Shown: positions 12,201 through 23,900 of the stretch, one piece after another | How positions within the stretch are numbered: position 1 is the first letter of the stretch | How the letters are laid out: each line of letters opens with the position of its first letter | Assembly (NCBI GenBank): GCA_947179155.2 | Contig: OX359267.1 | Span: 39,758,292-39,822,291 of the forward strand | Length of the DNA: 64,000 nucleotides | DNA from: Hedera helix | Lineage: Eukaryota; Streptophyta; Magnoliopsida; Apiales; Araliaceae | Direction of reading: 5' to 3' | Made by a program: the position numbers and the translations under genes | Notes under the pieces: model-generated | Seen by the model: only the letters and a program-made list of their open reading frames with translations | Told to the model about the DNA's origin: nothing | Database searches by the model: none

Positions 12201-15200
12201 TCGATTATGCCTTAAAAATAATATTTATACGAGCATTGTTCAAGTATCAATTTAACATCAGCTTAGTGCGTCTCAAGGAGGTTTAATATTGGTCATATAT
12301 TCTTTATTGCAGTTTTATCATCAGTATCGGGGCTTCAAGCCGCCGAAGGAAAGTTGATTCATGGTAAGTAGTTGCATCACGATGTACGTATGCTACTTTT
12401 AGCTATTTTACTTTGATTAACAATTTAACAATGTTTTAAGCTTGGTACTGAATTAGTTTCCCATGCACTAAATTTTCTTTTGTTTTAATGCTATTTGTCA
12501 TTGACAGGTGAAGTTCTATTTTTTGCTTGTGTCATACTGGTTGGCCTGTTTGCCCTGCAGCACGCTGGTACCCATAGGGTAGCTTTTGCATTTGCACCGA
12601 TTGTTCTTATCTGGTTAGTATCAATATTTTCCATTGGGTTATACAACATCATACATTGGAACCCAAAGATTGTTGCTGCAATTTCTCCACATTATATCAT
12701 CAAGTTCTTCAAAGAGAATGGTACAGATGGGTGGATATCACTTGGAGGTGTTCTTCTCTCCATAACAGGTACACGGAATTTATTATCAGTGAATCTCTGT
12801 CTAGTTTTCTTGTTATGGATTTTGGAGATTTGTTCTCTTTTCTATTTTCTGTTGGTATTTTAGATTATTTTATCCAAAAAGGCCCAGAAGTAACTCCCCA
12901 GCAGCCATGAATAGAAGAAAACAAATATCAGCTCTTGAAATGTGTCATACTGATTTCTGAGCATTTTGGTGCAGGTACTGAAGCCATGTTTGCAGATCTT
13001 GGCCATTTCACTGCCTTGTCAATAAGGGTAAGTCAATTTTGGACTTGTATTCTAGCAGTGGGTATTTTAAGTATTAGATATTGATAATAAGAATGTGTGT
13101 GGATATCGGATGTTGGGTTAATAGACCTGCACTAATCCTTATTTTGGTTCCCTTCATGATCTCTAATGCTAGAGATTTAACTAGTTGCGTAAGTACTAAT
13201 TAATATATAAATTATATAACTTAATGGATTCATTCTGTAGAAAATAATCGTATAATTCAAATATGTTAATGATGATTTGGTAGGCCTTGTGATCTAGTTT
13301 GATAACAGGACCTCTTAACTAAATCCTGATGGTTGTTAATAACTAAATTGTTCACATGTGCAGCTTGCATTCACAGTTATTGTATACCCTTGCTTGATAA
13401 TACAATACATGGGCCAGGCTGCTTTTTTGTCTAAAAACATCTCTTCTATTCCAAACAGTTTCTATGACTCCGTACCTGGTTAGTTAAAATTCAACTTCAC
13501 TAAAATTGCTCCCAACATTATTATCATGAAATAAATTGTGGTCTAAGATCCTTGCTTATTGTGCAGATCCTATATTTTGGCCTGTATTTATTGTTGCGAC
13601 TCTAGCAGCCATTGTTGCTAGTCAGGCCATCATTACTGCCACCTTCTCTGTTATCAAGCAATGTCACGCCCTTGGTTGCTTTCCGAGGGTCAAGGTTGTC
13701 CACACCTCAAAACATATTTTTGGCCAGATCTATATTCCAGAAATAAACTGGATTCTCATGATTCTTACTCTTGCTATAGCTATTGGGTTCCAGGACACAA
13801 CTTTAATTGGAAATGCATATGGTAAGACAGTTAATATTGAATGATAACTCTCTCACTCTCTCATTATTGTTTCTTAAATGATATGTACTTCAGCCATAAA
13901 ATTTCCTAACGTATGTGATTGGTACCAAGCCTCTTGAAGATATGTTTGTAGTAATTTTGTGGCAAAAATGTGGCATTTGTTGCAGTCAAGAGATCAATAT
14001 ATTATAAATAAAGTATAATATAACATTAGCTGTGAGGATTTGAAATAGATCCATATTCGTACTTTTAGCCTCATTTCAATCTTCTAAACAAGCACTCCTA
14101 TATTATACGTGATAATTCTTCTTTATCCTCTCATTATACGCGATGATCACTCCTATATACGTGATGATCACTCTCTCACTATCTCGTTGTTGTTTATGCA
14201 TTCTCACTTGTAAAAGATATATACTTCAGCCGTAAAATTTCCTAATGTATGCTTCTTGAAGATGTGTTTGTAGTAATTTTGTGGCTAAAATGTAGCATTT
14301 GTTGCAGTCAGGAGATCAATATATTATAAATAAAGTATAATATAACATTAGCTGTGAGGATTTGAACTAGATCCATAATCACACTTTTAGCCTCATTTTA
14401 ATCTTCTTAACAAGCACTCCTATATTATATATGATGATTTATCCTCTCATTATCATTGGTTGCATAGTTTATTCAGTTTTCTTCCGAGAATGTTGTTAGG
14501 GTAGAATAATGCATGAGCTTTATATTCCCATTATATAAAACTTCAGTATTTCCTTAGGACTTATTAACTGTGGGGTTGTTTAGTGCTTTGATTGTGCATA
14601 CTAGACACATGTCTCTATGGATTTTAATATTTGTTTGACTACCAGCAACTCGTTTTTCACTTTGTGATCACTATATTTGACACTTCTGAGCAATAAATAC
14701 TTGCATCAATTAACCTTTTTATCTTTTTCCCAAAAATGGAGGAATCCACTATCAATATTCCTTGGGTGTGCACTGGTAAACAACGGCGTGCACACACTAC
14801 CACAAATCATGCAGACCAGGTACTTTGATAAACTATGTTTAGGTGGCCGCAAGGGAGATTATAGCTTCTACAGAACTTCAGAGTTCAAACCCTTGTGTAC
14901 CTTGGGATGCACTATCAAAGTTCAAACCCTTGTATACCTTGAATTGCAAATGCTCATACTTGTATAGATTTTTTTCATGAATGCGCATTATCCAGTATAG
15001 CTTTTTCTATGCAAGCGTTGATTATGTTTGATCTTCGTCCAATCACCAGAACATAAAAGTTTTGTTTTCCTTCTTCTTCCCTCCTTTTTCTTAGCTTCTT
15101 TATTACTTGAATACGCTTTTATCTTGAAAGAATTTGGTTGCCTTTAATTCATCCTTCTCAGTGAATGATGTTGGTGGCAGGCCTTGCTTGCATGACAGTT

Positions 15201-16268
15201 ATGTTCATCACAACTTTTCTCATGGCACTCGTAACAATCTTCGTCTGGCAGAGAAGCATCTTATTAGCCTCAGCCTTCCTGATTTTCTTTTGGTTCATTG
15301 AGGGTATTTACCTGTCAGCGGCATTCATTAAAGTTCCTCAAGGTGGATGGGTCTCTCTCCTGCTCTCATTTGTCTTTTTATTTGTCATGTTTGTCTGGCA
15401 TTATGGAACTCGCAAGAAGTACAACTTTGATTTGCACAACAAAGTTTCTTTAAAATGGCTTCTTGGCCTGGGCCCCAGCCTTGGTATTGTCCGCGTGCCT
15501 GGAATAGGACTTGTATACTCAGAATTAGCAACAGGAGTTCCTGCAATTTTCTCACACTTTGTGACAAATCTCCCTGCTTTTCACAATGTGTTGGTTTTTG
15601 TCTGTGTAAAATCTGTTCCAGTACCATTTGTTTCACCTGAGGAACGATTTCTCATCGGACGCATCTGCCCAAGACCATACCGCATGTACAGGTGCATTGT
15701 CAGATATGGTTACAAGGACATCCAGCGTGACGATGGGAACTTTGAGGATCAGCTTATCCAGAGTATAGCAGAGTTTATTAAGATGGAAGCGGTAGAACCA
15801 CAGCTCTCAAGCTCTGAGAATCCATCACTTGATGGGAGGATGGCAGTTATAAGCACCAGGGCTGTTCAATCCAGCTCAAGCTTAATAGTATCAGCGCAAG
15901 AGAGTTCTGGTTCCAGTAATTCCATCAAAAGTAGCAAGTCTTTAACTCTACAGAGCTTGCGATCTGCTTATGATGACGAGAACCCACAGGTCCATAGGCG
16001 CTCAGTCAGGTTCCAGTTGCCAACAAGCCCTGGGATAAACCCGTCAGTTGATGAAGAGCTCTTGGACTTGATACAGGCAAAGGAAGCAGGGGTTGCATAT
16101 ATAATGGGTCACTCTTATGTGAAGGCAAGGAGATCATCTTCATTTTTGAAAAAGCTTGTTATTGATATCGGATATTCATTTCTTCGCAAGAACTGCAGAG
16201 GACCAGCTGTTGCACTTAATATTCCTCACATTAGCCTTATTGAAGTTGGCATGATATATTATGTCTAA
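9247..16268 (+). CDS. KT/HAK/KUP potassium transporter, nine coding exons
   Basis: Exons: 9247-9300, 11263-11503, 11593-11838, 12313-12363, 12508-12768, 12975-13027, 13364-13478, 13567-13821, 15181-16268. All borders are GT/AG and the sum is 2364 nt, 787 residues plus stop, the usual size for the family. The first exon encodes 18 residues; its ATG at 9247 joins in frame to the conserved start of the first membrane helix. The family signature GVVYGDLSTSPLYV is at residues 36-49, DDNGEGGT follows, and the C-terminal cytosolic third ends in EVGMIYYV, shared by many plant KUPs. About twelve membrane segments lie in the first two thirds. The product moves K+ (probably with H+) across plasma or vacuolar membrane. 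Which KUP it is (KUP10/11-like or KUP6/8-like) I cannot settle. No lesion was seen; the gene looks functional. Confidence 0.95.
9301..11262 (+). other. intron 1 of the KUP gene, with a GTT microsatellite
   Basis: A 1962-nt intron separates the tiny first coding exon from the rest. It starts GTTAGG and ends GGTTGCAG. It contains a (TTG)n run at about 10477-10520 interrupted by ATT. Long first introns in plant transporter genes often carry expression-enhancing sequence; nothing specific is visible here. Confidence 0.75.
13850..14440 (+). repeat. tandem duplication of about 300 bp in KUP intron 8
   Basis: Copy 1 (about 13850-14130) and copy 2 (about 14170-14440) share long blocks including TTTGTAGTAATTTTGTGGC, GAGATCAATATATTATAAAT and TAACATTAGCTGTGAGGATT, with scattered substitutions. 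It is non-coding and lies wholly inside intron 8 (13822-15180), so it should be removed by splicing. Confidence 0.85.
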
Positions 16269-17810
16269 GCTATTTGGTCGCCTCCTACTCTTCTTGGCTA
16301 TATTTCCTGATCCCCGGGATATAGAAATTGTTACCATCTTGAAATTTAAAGAGTTTGGTGATCCAGAAGGAATTTGCATTAGGGTCTTGCAAAGCAAATA
16401 ATTGTGAAGCTGCTTTAATTTCTGGAATACTACTTCTATATGTACATATGCAACTGCTTATATGGTCTCTGTTTGAGGAGTTATGAAGGGGGTATGTTGG
16501 AAGACTTGTCTAGATTTTTGTTTAATTTTAACATTCTATTGCTTCTTCAGCTCTGTGTTTCTTTTGATAATGTTAAGAGTTGCAAGTTTCCACATTAACA
16601 ATTCTGATCAGCTTTGGCAAATATTGGCATGCTGTCACGGCAATGGATTGGAGCATGCCTTTTGTTAGTGCATAAAATCCACCTTGTCTCGTATTTATTA
16701 CTTGAGAAATTGCTGGGATTGAATGCTTTGTTAATCTAATAATCAAATGGATCAGTTAACACTGTTAACTAGTGTTCTAGCGCTTGTAGTTTTTCATTTT
16801 TGTGATTAATGTTAAAGTATGTGGTTAGGGCTATTAGACTAGAATCGTATCACAACTTTTGGAAATATTTTTAGCTCCCGTTTTCTGTTAATGTTCTAAG
16901 AACAATGCTATGTCCATTGAAAACACACAGACTCTACATCGAATGTAATTTTTTTCAATACAACAAATTTTTTTCTATATATCTCTCAGTAAAAATAATT
17001 AAGGTTGTACAAGAAAAGGTAACTGCATCCATCCACTAAAGTTGTGATTTATGATGGTTTACCTATTCGCAAAACATTTGCATGCTAGTAGCGTTGCGAG
17101 TTGGTTGCATCATGTTCAAGCTTTCTGGCTAACTTGGCGCAAACGGCAAAGCTGAGCCATGCAAAAAAAATTCAAAACAATATCCGTGACTGGCAAAATG
17201 AAATTGTTCAAATTAAGTAGTCAATAACTTTTAGTTTTGCTTACTCTTTTTTTTAGAGAGATTATTTCATGTTTGTAGGACAAGTAAAACAGTATACTCT
17301 CCTTATCACATACATGTGAGGCTCACATGTGGTGGGACCTACAAATACGTGAGAGGAGGAGCATACTATTTGTTTGCTTTAGAAGCATAAAATAAATTTT
17401 ATTTTTTCCCCCCATCCCCTTAATGTTTTTCATAATCCCAATATGTTTATGTATTAATTAACACTATTTGGTATTATGAGCATGTTTTGAGAGATTTAGC
17501 CATTTTTGATGTAACATGAGATGAGGGTCATGCTCGCGTCTAATTTTTGTTTATCTTTTTTTATAAAGACTAAAGCTTGTATTTGGCGCACTTGAACTAA
17601 ATTTCTTAATACAAAAATCTTGCCGTGCCGTGGGAAATTGCAATTGGTTCATGAAAACATATTTCTATTTGGTTCACCATATATGTATATATATACACCA
17701 AAACATCTAGCTGGATTACCAACTCTAACCTAAATCAATCAAAAATCTCCCTACAAATATATGTTTGCTATAAATATAATGAATGCGAAAAGCGAAATAA
17801 ATAGATAAAG
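16269..17810. other. KUP 3' flank and LTP upstream region
   Basis: The first few hundred bases are probably the KUP 3' UTR (no clear polyadenylation signal chosen). A small imperfect inverted repeat at about 17291-17372 (AGTATACTCTCCTTATCAC against GTGAGAGGAGGAGCATACT) may be a short MITE. A TATATATACACC box at about 17689-17700 lies about 110 bp before the next ATG and could be the TATA element of the LTP gene. Confidence 0.5.
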
Positions 17811-18897
17811 ATGGAAATGAAGCAGTTGCAAGCATATTGCGGGATTGCCATGTTGATGGTGGTGTTCATCAATGTACCTGAGGGTTGTTCTGCCCAGCGT
17901 GAGGATAGGTCGTGCATAAACAAGCTTATACCTTGCCTGAGCTATCTTAATGGGACGCGCGTTCCGCCGGATAGCTGTTGCGACCCTCTGAAATCCGTGA
18001 TAAAGTCGAATCCAGAATGTCTGTGTAGTATGATAAGCAACAAGGGGACTAAGCAAGCAGAGCAGGCTGGTATCAATGTGAATGAAGCCCAGGCATTACC
18101 GGGCAGATGTGGACAGCATGTTAACCCCATCTCCTGCCTTACTTCAGGTACTAATCCTAGTCTTGTATCTCCGGTCAGTGTCTCAAAAAGAATGTCACTT
18201 TTCGGTCGGCATTCCACAAAGAATGTCACTTGTCATGAAAAAAAAAAGAAGGGTCAATTACTTTTGTTAATGTCCAGTACCCTAGCCTCCTACGTCTTAG
18301 CTTGTCCCATAAAGAATGTCATTTTTCGTAAAATTTAAATAACAAAAAAGGTCAATTACTTTCAATAGTGTCTACTGTCTAATACTTGATCTCTCTCTAC
18401 CATCCTTGCCCCCACAAAAAATATCACTTTTCGTGAAAAGGGCCCATTACTTTTGTTAATGATTATACCCTAGTAGAAAAAAAGATGAACGCTAGTATCA
18501 AATACTTTTTTTTTTTTCTTTTTTTTTTCCGTTAATTTGACGCACACACTTGCACACTTACGGTTTGAACTTAAAATCTCTTGCGTAGCAAAAAGCCTAG
18601 AGTATCACGGAGTCAAAGGTTCTCGGTTAGTATCAACTACTTTTGTTAATATTAGAGCAAAATGTTTCCATATAAAATTAAATTAACTTTTTATTATTTG
18701 ATTTATTAAGCTGAGACTCTTTTTCATGACCATGTATATTTATGTATCAGGTAGATCTAACTCCAAAAATACAGTTGAAAATTCTGCATTTCGGAAGCAT
18801 GGTGTTTATGGTTGCCACTTCATCCATCATTGTTCAATTTCTATGGAGGTTGTTAAACAATACACGATCACCAGACACCTTTGCGAAATGGAATTAA
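17811..18897 (+). CDS. non-specific lipid-transfer-protein-like (8-Cys) secreted protein, two exons
   Basis: Exon 1 is 17811-18147. Residues 1-29 form a signal peptide (hydrophobic AMLMVVFI, then GCSAQ). The eight-cysteine motif is complete: C35, C42, C56-C57, C70-L-C72, C100, C109, which folds into a four-helix lipid-binding barrel in this family. Exon 1 ends in phase 1 at a TTCAG|GTACT donor. The acceptor is uncertain. GTATCAGGTAG|ATC (exon 18755-18897, TAA) gives 159 residues with a hydrophobic segment near residues 128-146 (VFMVATSSIIVQFLW). The alternative CAG|GTAG (18751-18914, TGA) gives 166 residues with a polar tail. I prefer the first because a hydrophobic C-terminus suits the GPI-anchored LTP-like group, although 13 polar residues follow it. 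The product would act at the cell surface. Confidence 0.78.
18148..18754 (+). other. LTP intron with degenerate short repeats
   Basis: About 18178-18470 contains four degenerate copies of a unit with (A)AAGAATGTCACTTTTCG and GGTCAATTACTTTTGTTAATG. T- and A-rich tracts follow. The repeats are non-coding. Confidence 0.6.
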
Positions 18898-20983
18898 TGC
18901 AACTGCGGATTTGATAATGCAGAATATGTATACCACATAGCTTCTTTTATGTTAGAGAATAATTTTACAATATTGTTGAGGTCTTTTTTATTTAACAATT
19001 ATTAATCGACGATGAAATAGGAAGTTCCCTTTTTTTTTTTTCTTCTATCCAATTGTTTAATTATTTTGTTCTTGGCAAAACAATCTAAGTCGAGCTTTAT
19101 GCATGGTTAATTCGAGTTGAATTGGGGCATTAGCAGTGATTGATATATATTTTTAGATTTGAAAAGAGACTTTGCAAATGAGTGGGACTACAAATTTCAA
19201 TTTCACGCGTGTTTGTTAAACAAGTTATTAGGTAAAACTTAGACTCGCTTAAAATAGATTATTGACATCAATTTGGTATGAATATACCACTAATTAGGGT
19301 CGTAAATGTGTCGAGTCGTGTTTTTGTTTTACAAGATCAAACTCACAAAAAAGTTAATTGGGTTAAGTCGAGTCAAGTTCCTTTAACGTAATTAGTTTAA
19401 ATCGAGTCAAGTTCCTTTAACGAGCCTTTGAGCTCGAGGTTTTTTTTTATAATAAAATAATTTTACTAATTATACAATAAAAATATTTAAAATATTACAA
19501 TTATAATAATTATTATTAAAAATAGTCGAGTTTATACGACTCAAACATGAGCCAAGTAAGGCATAATTCGAGTTTGTCTCATTTATGTCCACGAACAAAA
19601 AACCTTCTTCGAGCTAAGCTCATTAAATGAACTCGAGTTGAGTTGAGTTTTTTTTCCCCTGAACAACTAGGTTTTTTACAATCCTACCACAAGCTTAAAA
19701 AAAAAACTTAATTTATTTTCATATTAAGTGTTGTCTCCGTTTTATATTATTTGATCATTACTAACTTTTTTAATTCAACTTAAGAAATTTTTAAATTCAA
19801 AATTGACATAATTTTTTTTAATTTTAATCAATAAAATGATAAATATTATAAACTATCTAAAAAATAATACTCATTATAAGTTTTATTATTTTTAATGAGT
19901 CATATGAATTTTAAATTTAAAAATATCTTAAATTTATTTTAAAAATTAATAATAATTATATGATTTAATAGTGGAATAATTACACTTAATATAAATTTAT
20001 TTTCATATTAAGTGTTGTCTCCATTTTATATTATTTGATCATTACTAAATTTTTTAATTCAACTTAAGAAATTTTTAAATTCAAAATTTACATAAATTCT
20101 TTTAATTTTAATCAATAAAATGATAAATATTATAAACTATTTAAAAAATAATACTCATTATAAGTTTTATTATTTTTAATGAGTCATCTGAATTTTAAAT
20201 TTAAAAATATCTTAAATTTATTTTAAAAATTAATAATAATTATATGATTTAATAGTGGAATAGAATTTTCTTAGTGTAGTGAAATTGAGCCCAAGATAAA
20301 TTACATTTAGACGAAATTGATTTTCAGGTGATTTGTGGACCAACAAAAGCCCAAAACATGCACGGATAGTTTTATTATATGTAATGATTCATACAATAAT
20401 TTTTTATAAATTAATAGATCATATTAGACAATTAAAATATAAAATTTATTAGTTTATTAAAAAATTATTATATGAACGTATAGTAAAATTCAGAAGCGTC
20501 CGCTTAATGTGTGAGCGTAAAAAATAAGAGATGAAACCCACTAAATATTATTTTTTTATATATTTAAACTGAATTTAATATATGGGGTCTATTAGCATAT
20601 TATTTTTTTATACATTAAATTCAATACAAATACATAAATAAATAATATTATGCATTAAATTCCGCGCTTAACATTTTTCTGAAAAAATCCAATTCAGAAT
20701 AATACAACCAACCAACCAGACGCATACATAATTGCGTTTTTGTTAATTAGTTTAGAGATAACTCATATGAGTTGGCCCACTTACTATAGAGCCTACGAAA
20801 ATATCATGGAAAGTGGAAACATCAATTCCCTTACTGATTTTGATTCAAACTAGTATCAGGAAGTGGACTTAATTTGGAGTGATTTTAGTACCGAGTAATT
20901 TACAATCAAATCATATCATTTCCATACATAATCAGTCAATCGATCCAACTTGAAGCTGAAGAATCAAAAATTCAGAAGAAAGA
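18898..20983. other. intergenic AT-rich DNA holding a duplicated MITE
   Basis: No gene was seen. The region contains short repeats of GAGTCAAGTTCCTTTAACG (about 19367 and 19400), the 284-bp tandem repeat listed separately, and the SYP22-like promoter at its right end. Confidence 0.6.
19711..20264 (+). repeat. tandem pair of Stowaway-like AT-rich elements, period 284 bp
   Basis: ATTTATTTTCATATTAAGTG begins both copies (19711 and 19995), and the copies stay alignable to GATTTAATAGTGGAATA with about a dozen substitutions. Each contains GTCTCC(G/A)TTTTATATTATTTGATC and AATTTTAATCAATAAAATGATAAATATTATAAACTAT, wording shared with the elements at 32169 and 63015, so I regard them as mariner/Stowaway-type MITE relatives. 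The near identity of the pair suggests a local duplication rather than two insertions. Confidence 0.75.
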
Positions 20984-23900
20984 ATGAGCTTTCAAGATCT
21001 CCAACACGGCGGGAAGCCACCCTCCTTGTCCGGCCGTTCGTCTCAGAAATCACCGCAGTCGGTGGCTGCCGCCATTTTCCAGATCAACACCGCAGTCTCT
21101 GGATTCCGCCGTCTGGTCGATGCCATTGGAACTTCCAAAGACACTCTCGATCACCGTCAGAAGCTGTCTGATCTTCTTACTCTCTTTCAGCCTTTAATTG
21201 CCTTTTAATTTCTCGTATAGTTGGACAACTTTTTACATCTTTGTTATTTTGGTGGGTGGGCAGGCACAATACGCGACAAAGAATAGTCCAGCTAGTGAAG
21301 GAAACTTCTGCTAAGCTTAAATCCCACAGCGATTCCGAGCACCGTACAAACACTGATGTATGTAATACTTGTTACTCTTCTTAACTCACTTAAACTCGCA
21401 GTATACTACTCCCTCAGTTCCACAAAAGAGTCTCATTTGCAAAATTTATAATATTAAGAATGTAATTTGTTTTCCTTTCTTTTTTCCCCTAAATATAGTA
21501 AATTGTTAGTTTAGTAGTGGTGGGCATAATATTGCAATTATGATGGCAAATTAGAACATTGTGTAATTATGTAGATGTAGATATAGACAATTAGGATATT
21601 GTTAGGTCCTTGAATGAAACAATTACTTGCCATGGATGATTGCAATATGAACAAGTCATGGAACTGAGTTAGGTTAATTTTATTTGCTTCATGTGTTTTA
21701 TTATAATCTTTACTGTTGTTTATTGCCTATTAATTTCATTTAATTTCAAATTGTTAAAATTGTCTTTCTTTCAAAACATCAAATTCGTATAATTTGAGTC
21801 AGTTTGTTGATGCAGAGTTATGTTATGTTATTAGATTGGAATCTGATTCTGCATGGCATATAATTGTTATTGGTTCTAACTGCTGTTGTATGAATTACTC
21901 TTGGTTCATAATTATCCAGACTCATTACTTATGTTTAGTTATAACCAACAATTCTTTACTTGGGTGGACTCTTTAGCCAAGTAAGAGAATTGAAGATGCT
22001 AAGCTTGCTAGAGATTTTCAATCTACCCTGCAAGAATTTCAAAAAGTTCAACAGCTTGCCTCTGAACGTGAGTCTATGTACTCGCCTTCTGCTCCTCCAT
22101 CTTCATTGCAGACAACGTAATTGTTCATAATATATTTTGTTCTAGATAATCCTCTCTCGTTGCTAATCTTCTAAGCAACTCTTACACTCTTTATCTTTTG
22201 CTTTTGCTTACAGCTCTAGCTCTGGCGAAGAATATGTGCCTAATGTGGAAGAGGAGAACCAATCATTCCTTATGGAACAGAAGAGGTAGGCATTTACGTG
22301 AAACAGTGAATTTTTGTACTTCTATTAGATTGATTTGTCATTGCCAGAAATCTGCTTCCCCTTGACATATTTAAGCTTTGTAGCCAAGTGGATCTTGGCA
22401 GGGAGGTATTTGGATTGATATATGAAAATTGAAGTGTGTCTAATATTCCCTCTTACCATCTTTGAAATTGCAGAGTCTTTATATCCTTTCTTCTTCTCTT
22501 ATTCCTCCACACCCCCCCCCCCCCCCCCCTATTTTTGTTGATACTGGAAACTCCTTTAGAGACCTATAACGTTATCCTTAGAAAATATTGGACTAACATT
22601 CAGTAACCAGAAGAAAATTCTTAATAAACAATATATACAGGCAGGAGCCATTATTTCTTGGAAATGAAATTGCATTCAACGAGGCCATAATTGATGAAAG
22701 GGATCAGGGGATTACAGACATACAGAATGAAATTGGACAAACAAATGAAATATTCAAAGACCTCGCTGTTTTAGTTCATGAGCAGGGTGTTGTAACTGGT
22801 AAAGATGTTGAACACCCATCTAAAAGTTTTACTTTATAAACTCACTATTCTCTTATCACTCATTGTTCAAATTTGGTTCATTGTTACAGATGACATTCAC
22901 TCAAATATCGAGGCGTCTTCTGCTGCAACAACCCAAAGTAGAGTACAGCTTTCTAAGGCTTCCAAAAGTGTGAAATCTAAATGTTCGTTGGTAAGTCAAG
23001 TTGCTTTTTTAACTTGTCCACACACGGAAACACAAAAAAAAAAAGAGTTGCTCTTTTACGCCTTGTCTGGACTCTGGAACTTGAAAAAGAGTAAGGGAAA
23101 ACAAAGGAAAAGAGCAGACTTTATTAATAATATACTTGGTTTTACATATTTTTAAAAGTAAGTATAGTTGGATTTGCGCTCATTAAGAGGGTTCTTTATT
23201 TAGTGCTATATCCTCTTCCTTTCCATTTCCTTGCGCTTTCTGAGTTCCAAATAGAGCTTTAAGCTAACTTACAAAGGAATTCATTTGCATTTGGGGATTG
23301 CCTAATCACCAGAGATACTGGTTTGTTAGATGCTTTATTTCTTGTCAATTTTTTGAATTTTGAAAGGGAAAAAAAAGAAAAGTTGGCAAGAGACTTAAAA
23401 AGCTCAGCTCAACTTCATCTCAAATTATGTCACAAAGCATGCACGTGGTATGAAGAAAATGTGCATATGAATTTTCTGTAATAGTTTAGCTGAAGAAGTG
23501 AATGTCAAATTTAATTTGACCAACATATATAGAGATATTTTGGTTCCCTTGGTAACACACGGGACAAATGGAAAAACTCAATAAAAAATAACAGGTTTTC
23601 AAGATCTAGGGGTTAGGAAATACTAGAATTGTTAGTAATTGATCCGGGTCGGATCCGTTGATCATGGACATTTACTTGGGTATAGATATTGGATAACCCG
23701 ATTGGGATTGGGACAGTTTCACTTAGAAGTATTTCAAATAATATTTGATATGGCTAGGATTCTTTATGAGATATGTCTCATGATTTAGTCGGTTGTACAC
23801 TTATCCGATATCAATTGGGATTTATCGTTAAATACTGGGCTTCTGCAGATTGCAGGGTTAAGGAAAAATAACTTATTATTTTTCCCATACAGTTTTCTCT

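Noticed and set aside
11593..12286. Separate short proteins within the KUP gene
   Set aside because: They are exon pieces in other frames or read-through into introns; the spliced model explains all conserved sequence.
20984..22990. SYP22 as a truncated pseudogene lacking its membrane anchor
   Set aside because: A phase-matched anchor exon with good acceptor exists at 31837-31902 beyond the copia element.
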